A stretch of DNA of 64,000 nucleotides from Bog-532 sp963830385 (GTDB lineage Bacteria; Actinomycetota; Actinomycetes; Streptosporangiales; Streptosporangiaceae), in the NCBI GenBank assembly GCA_963830385.1, contig CAWHMD010000006.1:695180-759179 (forward strand), given 5' to 3'. The notes beneath the pieces were generated by a model, which saw only the letters and a program-made list of their open reading frames with translations, was not told the DNA's origin and did no database searches. Shown here one piece after another: positions 33,509 to 41,056 of this stretch. Position numbers and translations under genes: made by a program. Numbering within the stretch: position 1 is the first letter of the stretch; every line of letters starts with the position of its first letter.

Positions 33509-34486
33509 CTAGCTGGCCTGCCCTGCGGCGTAGCTGGCGATCTCGATGAGGTTTCCATCGGGGTCTCGGATGTAGATGCTGGTGATCGGGCCGCGGGCAC
33601 CGATGCGCGGTACCGGGCCGTCCTCGACGGGCACGTTCTCAGCATCGAGATGGGCGAGCACTTCCCCGGGTGGAGTCGTGGTGATCAGGCACAGGTCCGC
33701 GCTGCCCCGCGTGGGCCGGGCGGCGTGCGGGGTGATCTCCTGCCCGGCCTGATGCAGGTTGATCTTGCTGCTGCCGAATTCCAGGGCGCGGCGCCCGGCG
33801 CCGAAGGTGACCGGGCGCATGCCCAGCACCCGCCGGTAGAAGCCAGCAGTCTGGTCCAGGTCGGTGACGGTCAGAACCAGGTGGTCCAGGCCGGTGATGG
33901 CGACAGATGACATCTGCTCTCCAGGCTCGGTCCGCCCGCTCAGGTCGGTGCCGGGCTGCTGGCTCCAGGCCTGCCAGGCCGCACCGGTAAGCCGCTGCCT
34001 GGTGCCGGCGAAGAATTGCCGTAGCGCCGCGCCATGCCGGGCGGCCATAGCCGGGCTGTGCCGGATCACATCGAGTTCGTTAGCGGCCGTCAGCTCGGTG
34101 AACGCGCGGATATCCCGCTCCGGCGGCGTGTGCGTGCGGCCGGTGAACCTGTCCCGGAAGGGCACCTGTCGGGGCTCCCTGAGGGCTGGGTAGACAGCCG
34201 CCCGGTCACAGCTGCCGTATAGGTAGACCAGTGACTCAGCCCGAGCGCCGGCGATCGCGCTGAGGACGGGGCGCTCGTCTGGCCCAAGCAGCGGGTGAGG
34301 GAAACCGGCCGTGCCGTAGCAGGCATGGCACAGTCCAGCCACCTGCAGTTCCTCGCCGGCTCCCCATTCCGCGAGCGACGCGGCGACACGGCCCAGGTGC
34401 CCGTACAGGGTTCCACCGGGGTGGGGCAGCTGGCCGGCTCCGTGGTCCAGCAGGAATTCCTGGATCCGCCGTGATTCGGGCCTCAC
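33509..34486 (-). CDS. DUF6817 domain fused to a VOC (glyoxalase-like) domain
   Basis: 325 residues from the GTG at 34486. Residues 1-185 resemble DUF6817, an HD-like helical domain: FLLDHGAGQLPHPGGTLYGH, CHACYGTAGFPHPLLG, SLVYLYGSCDRAAVYPAL, TAANELDVIRHS. Residues 192-325 are a VOC domain: ITGLDHLVLTVTDLDQTAGFYRRVLGM, SSKINLHQAG, SADLCLITTTP, YIRDPDGNLIEIASY with metal-type His and Glu positions. An internal ATG at 33913 preceded by GGAGAG could also start the VOC part separately, but there is no stop between the parts. Fusion suggests both act on one small molecule. Apparently leaderless; operon with the downstream methyltransferase. Confidence 0.78.
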   Translation of the reverse strand: MRPESRRIQEFLLDHGAGQLPHPGGTLYGHLGRVAASLAEWGAGEELQVAGLCHACYGTAGFPHPLLGPDERPVLSAIAGARAESLVYLYGSCDRAAVYPALREPRQVPFRDRFTGRTHTPPERDIRAFTELTAANELDVIRHSPAMAARHGAALRQFFAGTRQRLTGAAWQAWSQQPGTDLSGRTEPGEQMSSVAITGLDHLVLTVTDLDQTAGFYRRVLGMRPVTFGAGRRALEFGSSKINLHQAGQEITPHAARPTRGSADLCLITTTPPGEVLAHLDAENVPVEDGPVPRIGARGPITSIYIRDPDGNLIEIASYAAGQAS

Positions 34487-34510
34487 GTCACTAGTTATAC
34501 TCGTGACGTG
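34484..34510. promoter_or_regulatory. Symmetric divergent promoter with leaderless starts on both strands
   Basis: Perfect inverted repeat CACGTCAC (34484-34491) / GTGACGTG (34503-34510) with an 11-base spacer. In the spacer, TATACT (34496-34501) is six bases from the GTG start of the + gene and TATAAC (34499 down to 34494) is seven bases from the GTG start of the - gene. The two -10 boxes overlap and both start codons lie in the arms, so transcription and translation would begin at the same base on each strand. Confidence 0.75.
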
Positions 34511-35116
34511 CGGCGTCCGGCAATCCCTGACAGTGGGCCATCGGCGGAGGAATTGCGGTTCATCTTCCGGTCCGGGCGGTTGAGCCTGGCGTTCTGCGCG
34601 ACCGTCGGCGAGCGGTGGCGCCGCGGCTTCGAACGGCTGCTCACCCCCGGCCACCTCACCCGCTGGTATGCCGAGGCGTCCGTGGCGAGCCTTCCCGTCC
34701 CGGTGACCGGACCGGACCTGGCGGAAGCGCGGGCCGTGCGCGAAGCGGTCTACCGTAGCGCCAAGGCGCTCCTCGGCGGACAGCCGCCGGCCGGCGCCGA
34801 CGAGGAGATCATCAACCAGGCGGCGTCGGCGCCACCGCCGGTCCCGCGCATGGACCAGGGCGCGGTGCGGCTGGCCACGGCACCGCCGGATCCGGCGGCC
34901 AGCGCTCTGAGCGCGGTAGCGCGTGATGCCATCAGCCTGTTCACCACCGCCGACGCCCGACGGCTGCGCGAGTGCGCCAGCCCCGAATGCGGCCTGGTGT
35001 TCCTGGACCTCAGCCGGCCCGGCCGCCGCCGCTGGTGCTCCAGCAACGCCTGCGGCGGCAAAGCACGCGCCGCCGCCTACCGGCAGCGCCGACAGCCCAC
35101 CGCCGAAACCCGCTGA
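34508..35116 (+). CDS. CGNR zinc-finger/ABATE-domain regulator
   Basis: 202 residues from the GTG at 34508. The C-terminal zinc finger has the family signature CASPECGLVFLDLSRPGRRRWCSSNACGGKARAAAY (two Cys pairs and C-G-x-x-x-R). The N-terminal 130 residues match the ABATE ligand-binding region (FIFRSGRLSLAFCATVGER, LTRWYAEASV, ARAVREAVYRSAKALL). Such proteins are thought to be stress- or ligand-responsive transcription regulators. Being divergent from the fusion gene over a 27-base palindrome, it probably binds there and controls both directions. Confidence 0.88.
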   Translation: MRRPAIPDSGPSAEELRFIFRSGRLSLAFCATVGERWRRGFERLLTPGHLTRWYAEASVASLPVPVTGPDLAEARAVREAVYRSAKALLGGQPPAGADEEIINQAASAPPPVPRMDQGAVRLATAPPDPAASALSAVARDAISLFTTADARRLRECASPECGLVFLDLSRPGRRRWCSSNACGGKARAAAYRQRRQPTAETR

Positions 35117-35509
35117 CCGTTACGGGTGCAGAACTGGCCTTTCTGCGAACGGAAATCACTGCGGGTCGGCCCAGCCTTGAGGCGTACTAAATCGGCGATG
35201 TGGCGTGAAGCGCAACCGTCGGCCCGCCGCGGACGGTAGTCCGCACTGTCCTCGCGTCAGGCCATCGATAATCGCCTAACCTGTCCGGCCTTCGGCGGCG
35301 GGCTTGCCTAGGTGGCAGGCGTGCGTAACCGGGTGTTCGGTGGGTGCCGCCATGGTCGCAAGGTGAAGGGCATCTGGCCGGTGGCGCTGAGTGCGCTTGA
35401 CCGGAGGCCATCTGGGATGGTCTGCGCGCGGGAATGCGGCGGTCAGATGTGTTCGGAGGTCTGGTGTCACCTCAGGCAAGGCACAGCCGGGCCGGGTCAT
35501 ACTGATCAG
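35117..35509. other. Gene-free stretch of about 390 bases
   Basis: No credible gene on either strand. The last 12 bases hold a -10 box, CATACT at 35498-35503, six bases from the GTG start of the next gene. The rest shows nothing I can support. Confidence 0.4.
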
Positions 35510-36271
35510 GTGGAGCCTGAGCCTGGTTCTTTGGCGGAGTACTTCGACGGGTGGTACGCCGACATGACCGGGTCGCCGGTCAAAGACGAGATCCAGCGGC
35601 GCTATCTGGGCCTGCCGCCGCACCTGCTGTCCACGAGCCTGCTCGGCTGGGACGGGATCGCCGAGGCCGCCGCGGGACTGCGCCTGGTCCCGGGCGGCAC
35701 GCTGGCCGACCTGGCCTGCGGCCGGGGCGGCTACGGCCTTGAGATCGCCGCCCGCACCGGGGCCCGGCTGATCGGGGTCGACTTTTCCGCCGAGGCGGTG
35801 CGCCAGGCCCGCGAGCAGGCGCGGCGAGCGGGCGCAAAGGCTGACTTCCGCATCGGCGACCTCGCCGCGACCGGGCTAGACGCCGGCTCGGCCGACGCCG
35901 TCCTGTGCATCGACGCGATCCACTTCGCCCCGGAGCCAGCCACCGCCTACGGCGAGATCCGGCGGATCTTGGTCTCTGGCGGGCGCGCTGTGCTGACCAG
36001 CTGGCAGCCCCTGGTATGGGACGACCAGCGGCTGCCCGGCCGGCTGCGGCGGGTCGACCTTGAGGCGGGACTAATAGCGGCCGGGTTCGAAGCCGTCGAG
36101 GTCCGCGACCGCCCCAGCTGGCGGGCCAGCGAGCACGCCATGTGGCAGGAGGCCACGGCACTCGACCCCGCTGACGACCCGGCGCTGCGTTCATTCCACG
36201 ACGAGGGCGTACGCTCCCTGCAAATCTTCGGGATGGTCCGCCGGGTCATAGCCACCGCCAGCGCACCATAG
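35510..36271 (+). CDS. Class I SAM-dependent methyltransferase
   Basis: 253 residues from the GTG at 35510, chosen because CATACT lies six bases upstream (leaderless) and the protein opens like its relatives: LAEYFDGWYADMTGSPVKDEI. Motif I LADLACGRGGYGLEIAART, motif II LIGVDFSAEAVRQAREQA, then DAVLCIDAIHFAPEPATAYGEIRRIL and the SGGRAVLTSW strand. Typical Methyltransf_25/31 small-molecule enzyme. A longer reading frame upstream exists but has no family match. It lies between the CGNR gene and the first IS110 element. Confidence 0.85.
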   Translation: MEPEPGSLAEYFDGWYADMTGSPVKDEIQRRYLGLPPHLLSTSLLGWDGIAEAAAGLRLVPGGTLADLACGRGGYGLEIAARTGARLIGVDFSAEAVRQAREQARRAGAKADFRIGDLAATGLDAGSADAVLCIDAIHFAPEPATAYGEIRRILVSGGRAVLTSWQPLVWDDQRLPGRLRRVDLEAGLIAAGFEAVEVRDRPSWRASEHAMWQEATALDPADDPALRSFHDEGVRSLQIFGMVRRVIATASAP

Positions 36272-36598
36272 GCCACCGCATATCAGCTTTCCGTCGCCGG
36301 CCGGCGAGCCGACCGCGGAACGTGACCGACTCATTGAGGTCAGCCGCGCGCCGAGCCGCCTAATTGTGTCTGAGGGTGCTGCGGTTGTGCCGTAGCGTTC
36401 GTGAGGCCCCGGCGGGCTGGCTCCCGAACCGCCTGCCGACCGGTGCCAGCACTGGCCCGGTCTGGCTCTATATCGAGGTGCCAGCCTGCCGGGTCTCGCC
36501 GTGGCGTGGCTCGAAAGAGGTACGAGCGATAGCAGATCCGTAATTAGGCATGCCCGCCACGTAGTCCATTCCTGGTGATGATGACTCGGAGCGTGCTG
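36272..36598. other. Leader of IS110 element 1, possible bridge-RNA region
   Basis: About 325 bases without a gene precede the transposase. In IS110-type elements the non-coding left end carries the guide (bridge) RNA. Here CCGGTGCCAGCACTGGCCCGG-type hairpin sequence (about 36439-36461) and a second GTGCCAGC copy 40 bases on are visible, but the element boundary was not located, so this is only a candidate. Confidence 0.3.
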
Positions 36599-37810
36599 AT
36601 GGCGGCAGTGATGATCGGTGTGGACCCGCACAAGGGCTCGCACACGGCAGTGGTGATCGGCCCGGCAGAAGAGCCGCTGGGTGAGCTTAGGGTCCGCGCC
36701 TCGGCAGCCCAGGCCGGGAGGCTGGTGGAGTGGGCGGTGGCGTGGCCAGAGCGGACCTGGGCGGTTGAGGGCGCCGGAGGGCTGGGCCACCTGCTCGCCC
36801 AGCAGCTCGTCGCCGCTGGTGAGCGGGTGCTGGATGTGCAGCCCAAGCTGGCCTCCCGGGTGCGGCTGCTGCAGGCCGGGGACACGAACAAGAACGACCC
36901 CAACGACGCCTTGTCGGTGGCGGTCGCGGCGCTGCGGTCCACGGCCTGCCGGCCAGTGGCAGCGGATGACTACGCGGCGGTGCTGAAGGTGTGGTCCAAG
37001 CGGCACCGCGACCTGGCCCGGACCCGTAACCAGGTCGCCTGCCGGCTGCACGCCGTGCTCTGCGACCTGGTCCCTGGAGGCCACCCGAAGGAAATATCGG
37101 CAGCTCAGGCCCTCAGGATCTTGGAACAGGCCTCGCCGTCCGGTGCTGTCGCGGTGGCTCGTGCCGAGCTCGCCGCTGAGTTCCTGGCCGACCTGCGTCA
37201 CCTTGATGCCCAGCTGCGTGATACCAGGAAGAAACTGGCCGCGGCGGTCAGAGCCTCACGCACCAGCCTCACGCAGGTCTTCGGCGTCGGCCCCGTGATC
37301 GCCGGGACCGTCATCGGCGACGTCGGCGACGTTGACCGGTTCCCCAGCCGCGATCACTTCGCCGCCTATAACGGCACTGCCCCGGTGGAGGTGTCCTCCG
37401 GGAACCGGAAAATCCACCGGCTGTCCCTGCGCGGCAACCGGCGCATCAACCACGCGATCCACATGGCCGCGATCACCCAGCTCCGGCACAAGCACAGCCA
37501 GGGCCGCGCCTACTACGACAAGAAAGTGGCCGGGGGAAAGACCCACAAAGAGGCGCTCAGGTCCCTCAAGCGCAAAATCAGCGACGCCATCTTCGCCCGC
37601 CTCCAGGCCGACGCCCGCCAGGCCAGCACGAAGGGCCCGGGAGGGCAACCGGGGAACGGCTCTGACTCCAGCGCGGCCAGCTCACACCCCGAACGCCAGC
37701 TCTTCGGACCAGCCACTCCCGGACCTGCCACCACCATACGGCCCGCCACCACAGCAGGCACGCCTTCACCGTCCAAGCCGGCTTCGAAGAAAACCCGGCC
37801 AGCCACTTGA
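36599..37810 (+). CDS. IS110-family transposase 1
   Basis: 403 residues from the ATG at 36599 with GGAG nine bases ahead (36575, 36578 and 36611 are alternatives). N-terminal RuvC-like DEDD domain: MIGVDPHKGSHTAVV (first Asp), WAVEGAGGLGHLLA (Glu), KNDPNDALSVAVAAL (last acids). C-terminal Tnp domain: VFGVGPVIAGTVIGDVGDVDRF, AAYNGTAPVEVSSGNRKIHRLS with the catalytic Ser. The reading frame is intact with a long Pro/Ser/Thr-rich tail. IS110 enzymes recombine DNA with a bridge RNA rather than by DDE chemistry. Ends of the element are not resolved; a GC hairpin at 37923 closes the region. Confidence 0.88.
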   Translation: MAAVMIGVDPHKGSHTAVVIGPAEEPLGELRVRASAAQAGRLVEWAVAWPERTWAVEGAGGLGHLLAQQLVAAGERVLDVQPKLASRVRLLQAGDTNKNDPNDALSVAVAALRSTACRPVAADDYAAVLKVWSKRHRDLARTRNQVACRLHAVLCDLVPGGHPKEISAAQALRILEQASPSGAVAVARAELAAEFLADLRHLDAQLRDTRKKLAAAVRASRTSLTQVFGVGPVIAGTVIGDVGDVDRFPSRDHFAAYNGTAPVEVSSGNRKIHRLSLRGNRRINHAIHMAAITQLRHKHSQGRAYYDKKVAGGKTHKEALRSLKRKISDAIFARLQADARQASTKGPGGQPGNGSDSSAASSHPERQLFGPATPGPATTIRPATTAGTPSPSKPASKKTRPAT

Positions 37811-37922
37811 CACCAACAGCAAAGAGGACTCGATATGGTCGGGCGGCCTGGCCCTCGAGAGGCTGGTTAGTGCCGCACCGAATCGAACGTAGTGCAGATG
37901 GGAGAGGGCGCTCAGGCCCGCG

Positions 37923-37947
37923 CCGCGGGCGGCGCTGCCGCCCGCGG
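37923..37947. terminator. Perfect GC hairpin between IS110 element 1 and infA
   Basis: CCGCGGGCGGC (37923-37933), GCT loop, GCCGCCCGCGG (37937-37947): an 11-base perfect stem. It lies between two convergent genes and can serve both as terminator. Confidence 0.65.
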
Positions 37948-37994
37948 GAAAGTGAGTGGCTTAGCGGGCCTTGTTCCCCGGCTAAGGGCGTGAA

Positions 37995-38213
37995 TCACTT
38001 ATAGCGGTAAACGATGCGGCCCTGCGACCAGTCCGCCGGGCTGATCTCCAGCAGCACGCGGTCGTCTTGGATTACGCGAATGTGGTTCTTCGTCATCCGT
38101 CCCGACATCCTCGCGAGGACCTCGTGCCCGTTGGCGAGTACCACGGTGTAGAAGCCGTGCCCGCGCAGCCGGGCAATGGTGCCCTCGGTCTCGATGAAGT
38201 CAGCTCTTGGCAC
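37995..38213 (-). CDS. infA: Translation initiation factor IF-1, extra isolated copy
   Basis: 72 residues, full length for IF-1. OB-fold landmarks: FIETEGTIARLRGHGFYTVVLANGHEVLARMSGRMTKNHIRVIQDDRVLLEISPADWSQGRIVYRYK pattern in pieces (IETEGTI, NGHEVLA, HIRV, DDRVLLE, GRIVYRYK) all conserved. GTG start with GAGGAGA at proper distance. Actinobacterial infA normally sits in rpmJ-rpsM-rpsK context; here it is alone between two IS110 elements. Differences such as RLRGHGFYTVVLANG from the usual EALPNAMFRVELxNG mark it as a divergent paralogue. It may replace the main IF-1 under certain conditions or be passenger DNA. Confidence 0.88.
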   Translation of the reverse strand: MPRADFIETEGTIARLRGHGFYTVVLANGHEVLARMSGRMTKNHIRVIQDDRVLLEISPADWSQGRIVYRYK

Positions 38214-38799
38214 TTAGTGATTCTCCTCATTGCTATGGCTGCGGCGTCGCACAGCTTGCCGCGCGAGCGCGCACTGGTTCTCCCGCGCCCCTGGATTCAT
38301 CGCAGGACATGCGCAAGACCTGGGATCCCCCGGGGAAGCCGTTGTCCCCCAAGCCAGCCGTGCATGCCGTAGGTCTCGGCATCTCGGCCGAACTGCTTCT
38401 GGCCCTGCGCCGGGCCACCGCCACGTTCCCTGAACCGCAGCAGGCGCACCGCCGGCCATGAGGTCGAAGTCCTGCGTTAGCTAGGTAAGCGCGCCGGCGG
38501 CCTTCGATGTTCCCGCGTGCACCCGGGCGTTTGCCCGCGGTCTCCCACTTACTGCCAGCGCGAAGACGTTTGCCGTACACGTCACCGGCTGCCCGGGTAG
38601 CACACCTGACTTCCGCCCCTCCATCGCCCGCACCTGCAGGGCAGTGCGGCCTTCCCGGGAAAGCCAGAACAGGCTGATCTGCGAGTCGTCGCACTGATGA
38701 CCCAAGGCCGCTCACAGCAGCGCGTAATCGGCGATCTGTCGCGGGCCGACGCGCCAGATACCAGCTCGAAGAATTGCACTCTGTGATGCACTCACATGA
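38214..38799. other. Gene-free stretch between infA and IS110 element 2
   Basis: Nearly 590 bases in which reading frames exist on both strands but none shows family resemblance, a ribosome site or consistent codon bias. No hairpin stands out. Possibly decayed genes. Confidence 0.4.
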
Positions 38800-38888
38800 C
38801 CCTATAAGGGCCGGGCCCCTTCCCAGCTCAGCCCGGTAGCAGGACGCTCCGGGTGAGAAGTTCCGAGCTCGGGAGAGGAGACCCGGCA

Positions 38889-39904
38889 ATGTCTGTTTAC
38901 GTCGGTATCGACGTGCACCGCAAGCGCTCCCAGGTGGCGGTGGTTACCGGGGACGGCGCGGTGCAGGTGAACAAGAACGCGGTGAACGGCTCGGAGCCGT
39001 TTCTGCGGCTGATCGGCGATCTGCCCGCGGGGACGCCGGTGGCGTTCGAGGCGGCGTTCGGCTGGAGCTGGCTGGCCGATCTGCTGGAGGATTACGGTTT
39101 CCAGACGCACCTGGTGCACCCGCTGCGGTGCAAGGCGATCGCCTCAGCAAGGCTGAAGAACGACAAGGTGGACGCCGCTATCTTGGCACAGCTGCTGCGT
39201 GCGGACCTGCTGCCCGAAGCGTGGATCGCTCCGGTGAAGGTCCGCCAGCTCCGCGCGCGCTGCGGCACCGGATCAGCCTGGTCCGGCTCGGCACCCAGCT
39301 GCGCAACCGGATCCACGCGGTGGCCGCTGACCACGGCTATGACCGGCCGGCCAGCTACTGGACCGGGCCGGGCCGCGGCTGGCTGGCCGAGCTGGACCTG
39401 CCTCCGGCATCGCGGGAGATCATCACCGACTGCCTGGCGGTCATCGACGGCCTGGCGCCGCTGACCGGCCGGATCGACGGGGAACTGCATCAGCACGCCA
39501 AGGCCGACCCGCGGGTCACGGTGCTGACCACGCTGCCCGGCGCCGGGGAGTTCACCGCGCTGGTCATGGTGGCCGAGATCGGCGACATCACCCGGTTTCC
39601 CAGCGCCCGCAAGCTGGCCTCCTGGGCCGGGCTGACCCCGACCGTGCGCGGTTCGGACCTGAAGGTCCGGCACGGGAACATCTCCAAGCAGGGCTCGGCG
39701 TGGCTGCGGTGGGCCATGAACCAGGCCGCGCAGACCGCCAAGCGGTCCCCGGACTTCGCCGCCAGCTATGCGGCCATCACCAAACGGCGCGGGAAGAAGA
39801 TCGCCACCATCGCGATCGCCCGCAAGCTGCTGACCCGCGCCTGGCACCTGCTGGCCGAAATGGAACCCGGCGAAGCCAGCACGCCGCCGCTGCGGCGGCC
39901 ATGA
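38889..39904 (+). pseudogene. IS110-family transposase 2, broken by one frameshift
   Basis: From the ATG at 38889 (MSVYVGIDVHRKRSQVAVV, first Asp of DEDD) the protein is normal through VAFEAAFGWSWLADLL (Glu) and LKNDKVDAAILAQLLRAD (Asp pair) to VKVRQLRA. At 39252-39264 one base, most simply one G, is missing; reading resumes as LRHRISLVRLGTQLRNRIHAV and proceeds to 39904 with the Tnp domain (TLPGAGEFTALVMVAEIGDI, LASWAGLTPTVRGSDLKVRHGNISKQGS, the last with the catalytic-Ser region). Restored length about 338 residues, usual for the family. It is a different subgroup from element 1 (only general similarity). Either inactive or a base-call error. Confidence 0.82.
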
Positions 39905-40341
39905 GAACGGGAGGGTCGCCAAGCCCCGGGTAAGCTCGCTCCTGCGGCATGAGCCGGCGCCCCGCGCCGCGCTCGATCACATGACTGAGCAGCCCGGTCC
40001 CGGACACACGGTCATGGCAGCCACCCCCGCACACGGGGCGGCGCCGGATGGGTGCTTGTGAGACCACTCCGCACACCAGCGCCGGGAACCAGCACACGAC
40101 CCCCTGACAACCCGATACCGTGACCGGCTCCTTCCTCGCCCTCGATGATCTCCCGCCGCTAGCCGGCCTCAAGCTCGTTCGTCCTCGCCGCTGCGCGGCT
40201 GCGGGCGCTCCAGCTTGACCCCCCGGCCGCGCAGCGGGAAGGGACCGGGCAGCTGCGAGGAAGCAGCCGCAAGAACAGTCAGCCCAGCCCGGAAACGCAC
40301 GTAGTCACCGGGCCAGATCCGTACGCCCTCTTGACAGTGAT
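39905..40341. other. 3' non-coding region of IS110 element 2
   Basis: About 435 bases after the transposase without a gene. In the IS1111 branch of IS110 elements the guide RNA (seekRNA) comes from this side. A compact hairpin CGCCGCTGCGCGGC-like segment occurs around 40188-40202, and CGGCCGCGCAGCG follows. Candidate guide-RNA source only. Confidence 0.3.
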
Positions 40342-40385
40342 GGCCCTTATGGGTGCCGCGGACAGGGCGCTTGGCGCTATATGGC

Positions 40386-40685
40386 AGCCAGGCCATCGAC
40401 GCGGTCCGCGGCATCAGCGCCGACGTCATGCTGCTCGGCGCCTGCTCGATCTCGGCCACCCGCGGCCTGACCTCAGCCACCTATGAAGACGCACAGCTCA
40501 AACGTGCCAGCATCCAGGTAGCGAGCAAAACAATCCTCGTCGCCACCAGCGCCAAGCTGAACCAGACCTCGAACTTCCGGTTCGGTGACGCCGCCGACCT
40601 CGCGCACCTGATCACCACTCCCGACGCCCCCGACGAGGTGCTGGCCGCGTTCGAAGCCGAGGGCGTCCACCTGACGCTCGCCTAG
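40386..40685 (+). pseudogene. C-terminal remnant of a DeoR/GlpR-family regulator
   Basis: About 100 residues match the sugar-phosphate-sensing DeoRC domain: AIDAVRGISADVMLLGACSI, RGLTSATYEDAQLKRASIQV, ASKTILVATSAKLNQTSNFRFG, ending EAEGVHLTLA. The whole N-terminal helix-turn-helix and the first part of the effector domain are missing; the homology starts about 30 bases to the right of the putative end of IS110 element 2. An ATG at 40353 keeps a frame open but lies in unrelated sequence. Truncation by the IS is the simplest reading. Confidence 0.75.
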
Positions 40686-40905
40686 CCAGCCCCTTCCGGC
40701 GTGCAGCTTCCCCGGCCGCCACGGGCAGTCCGCCGGCAAACCGGGGCGCTAAATCGGCGATCTGCGCGTACAGGCTCGCAGCAGCCTGCCCCTACGCCCT
40801 GCTCGACGATGTTGTCGGCCTATCGGCCTGGCCTGCTCCCCTTACCAAGGGAGCCGCCTATCGTCTGCTTGCTTCTTGGCCCCAAACTGAGACCCCAGCA
40901 CGAAG

Positions 40906-40938
40906 AAACGCCCGGTCGCGATCTTGCACCGGGCGTTT
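40906..40938. terminator. Intrinsic terminator of the former tRNA-Phe gene
   Basis: AAACGCCCGGT (40906-40916) pairs perfectly with ACCGGGCGTTT (40928-40938), loop 11 bases. On the minus strand the stem is followed by T residues (TTT within the arm, then CTTC). It lies just beyond the tRNA-Phe 3' half at 40955, at the usual place of a tRNA terminator. Confidence 0.8.
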
Positions 40939-40954
40939 GGCTTGTCAGAGGCTG

Positions 40955-40997
40955 TGGTCAGGGGCGGGGTCGAACCGCCGACCTTCCGCTTTTCAGG
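40955..40997 (-). other. 3' half of tRNA-Phe(GAA): left attachment site of the AICE
   Basis: On the minus strand the 43 bases run from the anticodon loop (CCTGAAAAGCGGAAG, anticodon GAA) through the T arm (GGCGGTTCGACCCCGCC) to CTGACCA. This is the actinobacterial tRNA-Phe 3' half without its 5' half, so it is an attachment-site fragment, not a functional tRNA. The integrase gene starts 59 bases away. Confidence 0.85.
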
Positions 40998-41039
40998 GAT
41001 GGTGACTTGTGCAGGTCAGCGGCTTGTAGTCGGCGATTC

Positions 41040-41056
41040 GTGCATCCTATGTGCAT
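41040..41056. repeat. Paired GTGCAT repeats near the left att site
   Basis: GTGCAT occurs at 41040-41045 and 41051-41056, 11 bases apart, between the tRNA fragment and the integrase stop. Short direct repeats beside the core are typical arm-type binding sites of tyrosine integrases. Confidence 0.45.

Larger units (their letters stand above)
38800..40353 (+). mobile_element. IS110-family element 2, tentative boundaries
   Basis: Left: CCCTATAAGGGCC at 38800-38812; right: GGCCCTTATGGG at 40342-40353, which reads CCCATAAGGGCC on the other strand. This near-perfect inverted pair encloses the transposase gene with about 75 bases before and 440 bases after it. A DeoR-family gene is cut off about 30 bases beyond the right copy. 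IS110 (non-IS1111) elements usually lack terminal repeats, so boundaries are provisional. Confidence 0.4.

Noticed and set aside
38233..38889. 218-residue minus-strand frame before IS110 element 2
   Set aside because: No family resemblance, Arg/Ala/Gly-biased composition and no ribosome site; treated as non-coding.
40955..40997. A functional tRNA-Phe gene
   Set aside because: The sequence to its right, where the 5' half should be, does not form acceptor, D arm or anticodon-stem 5' side.
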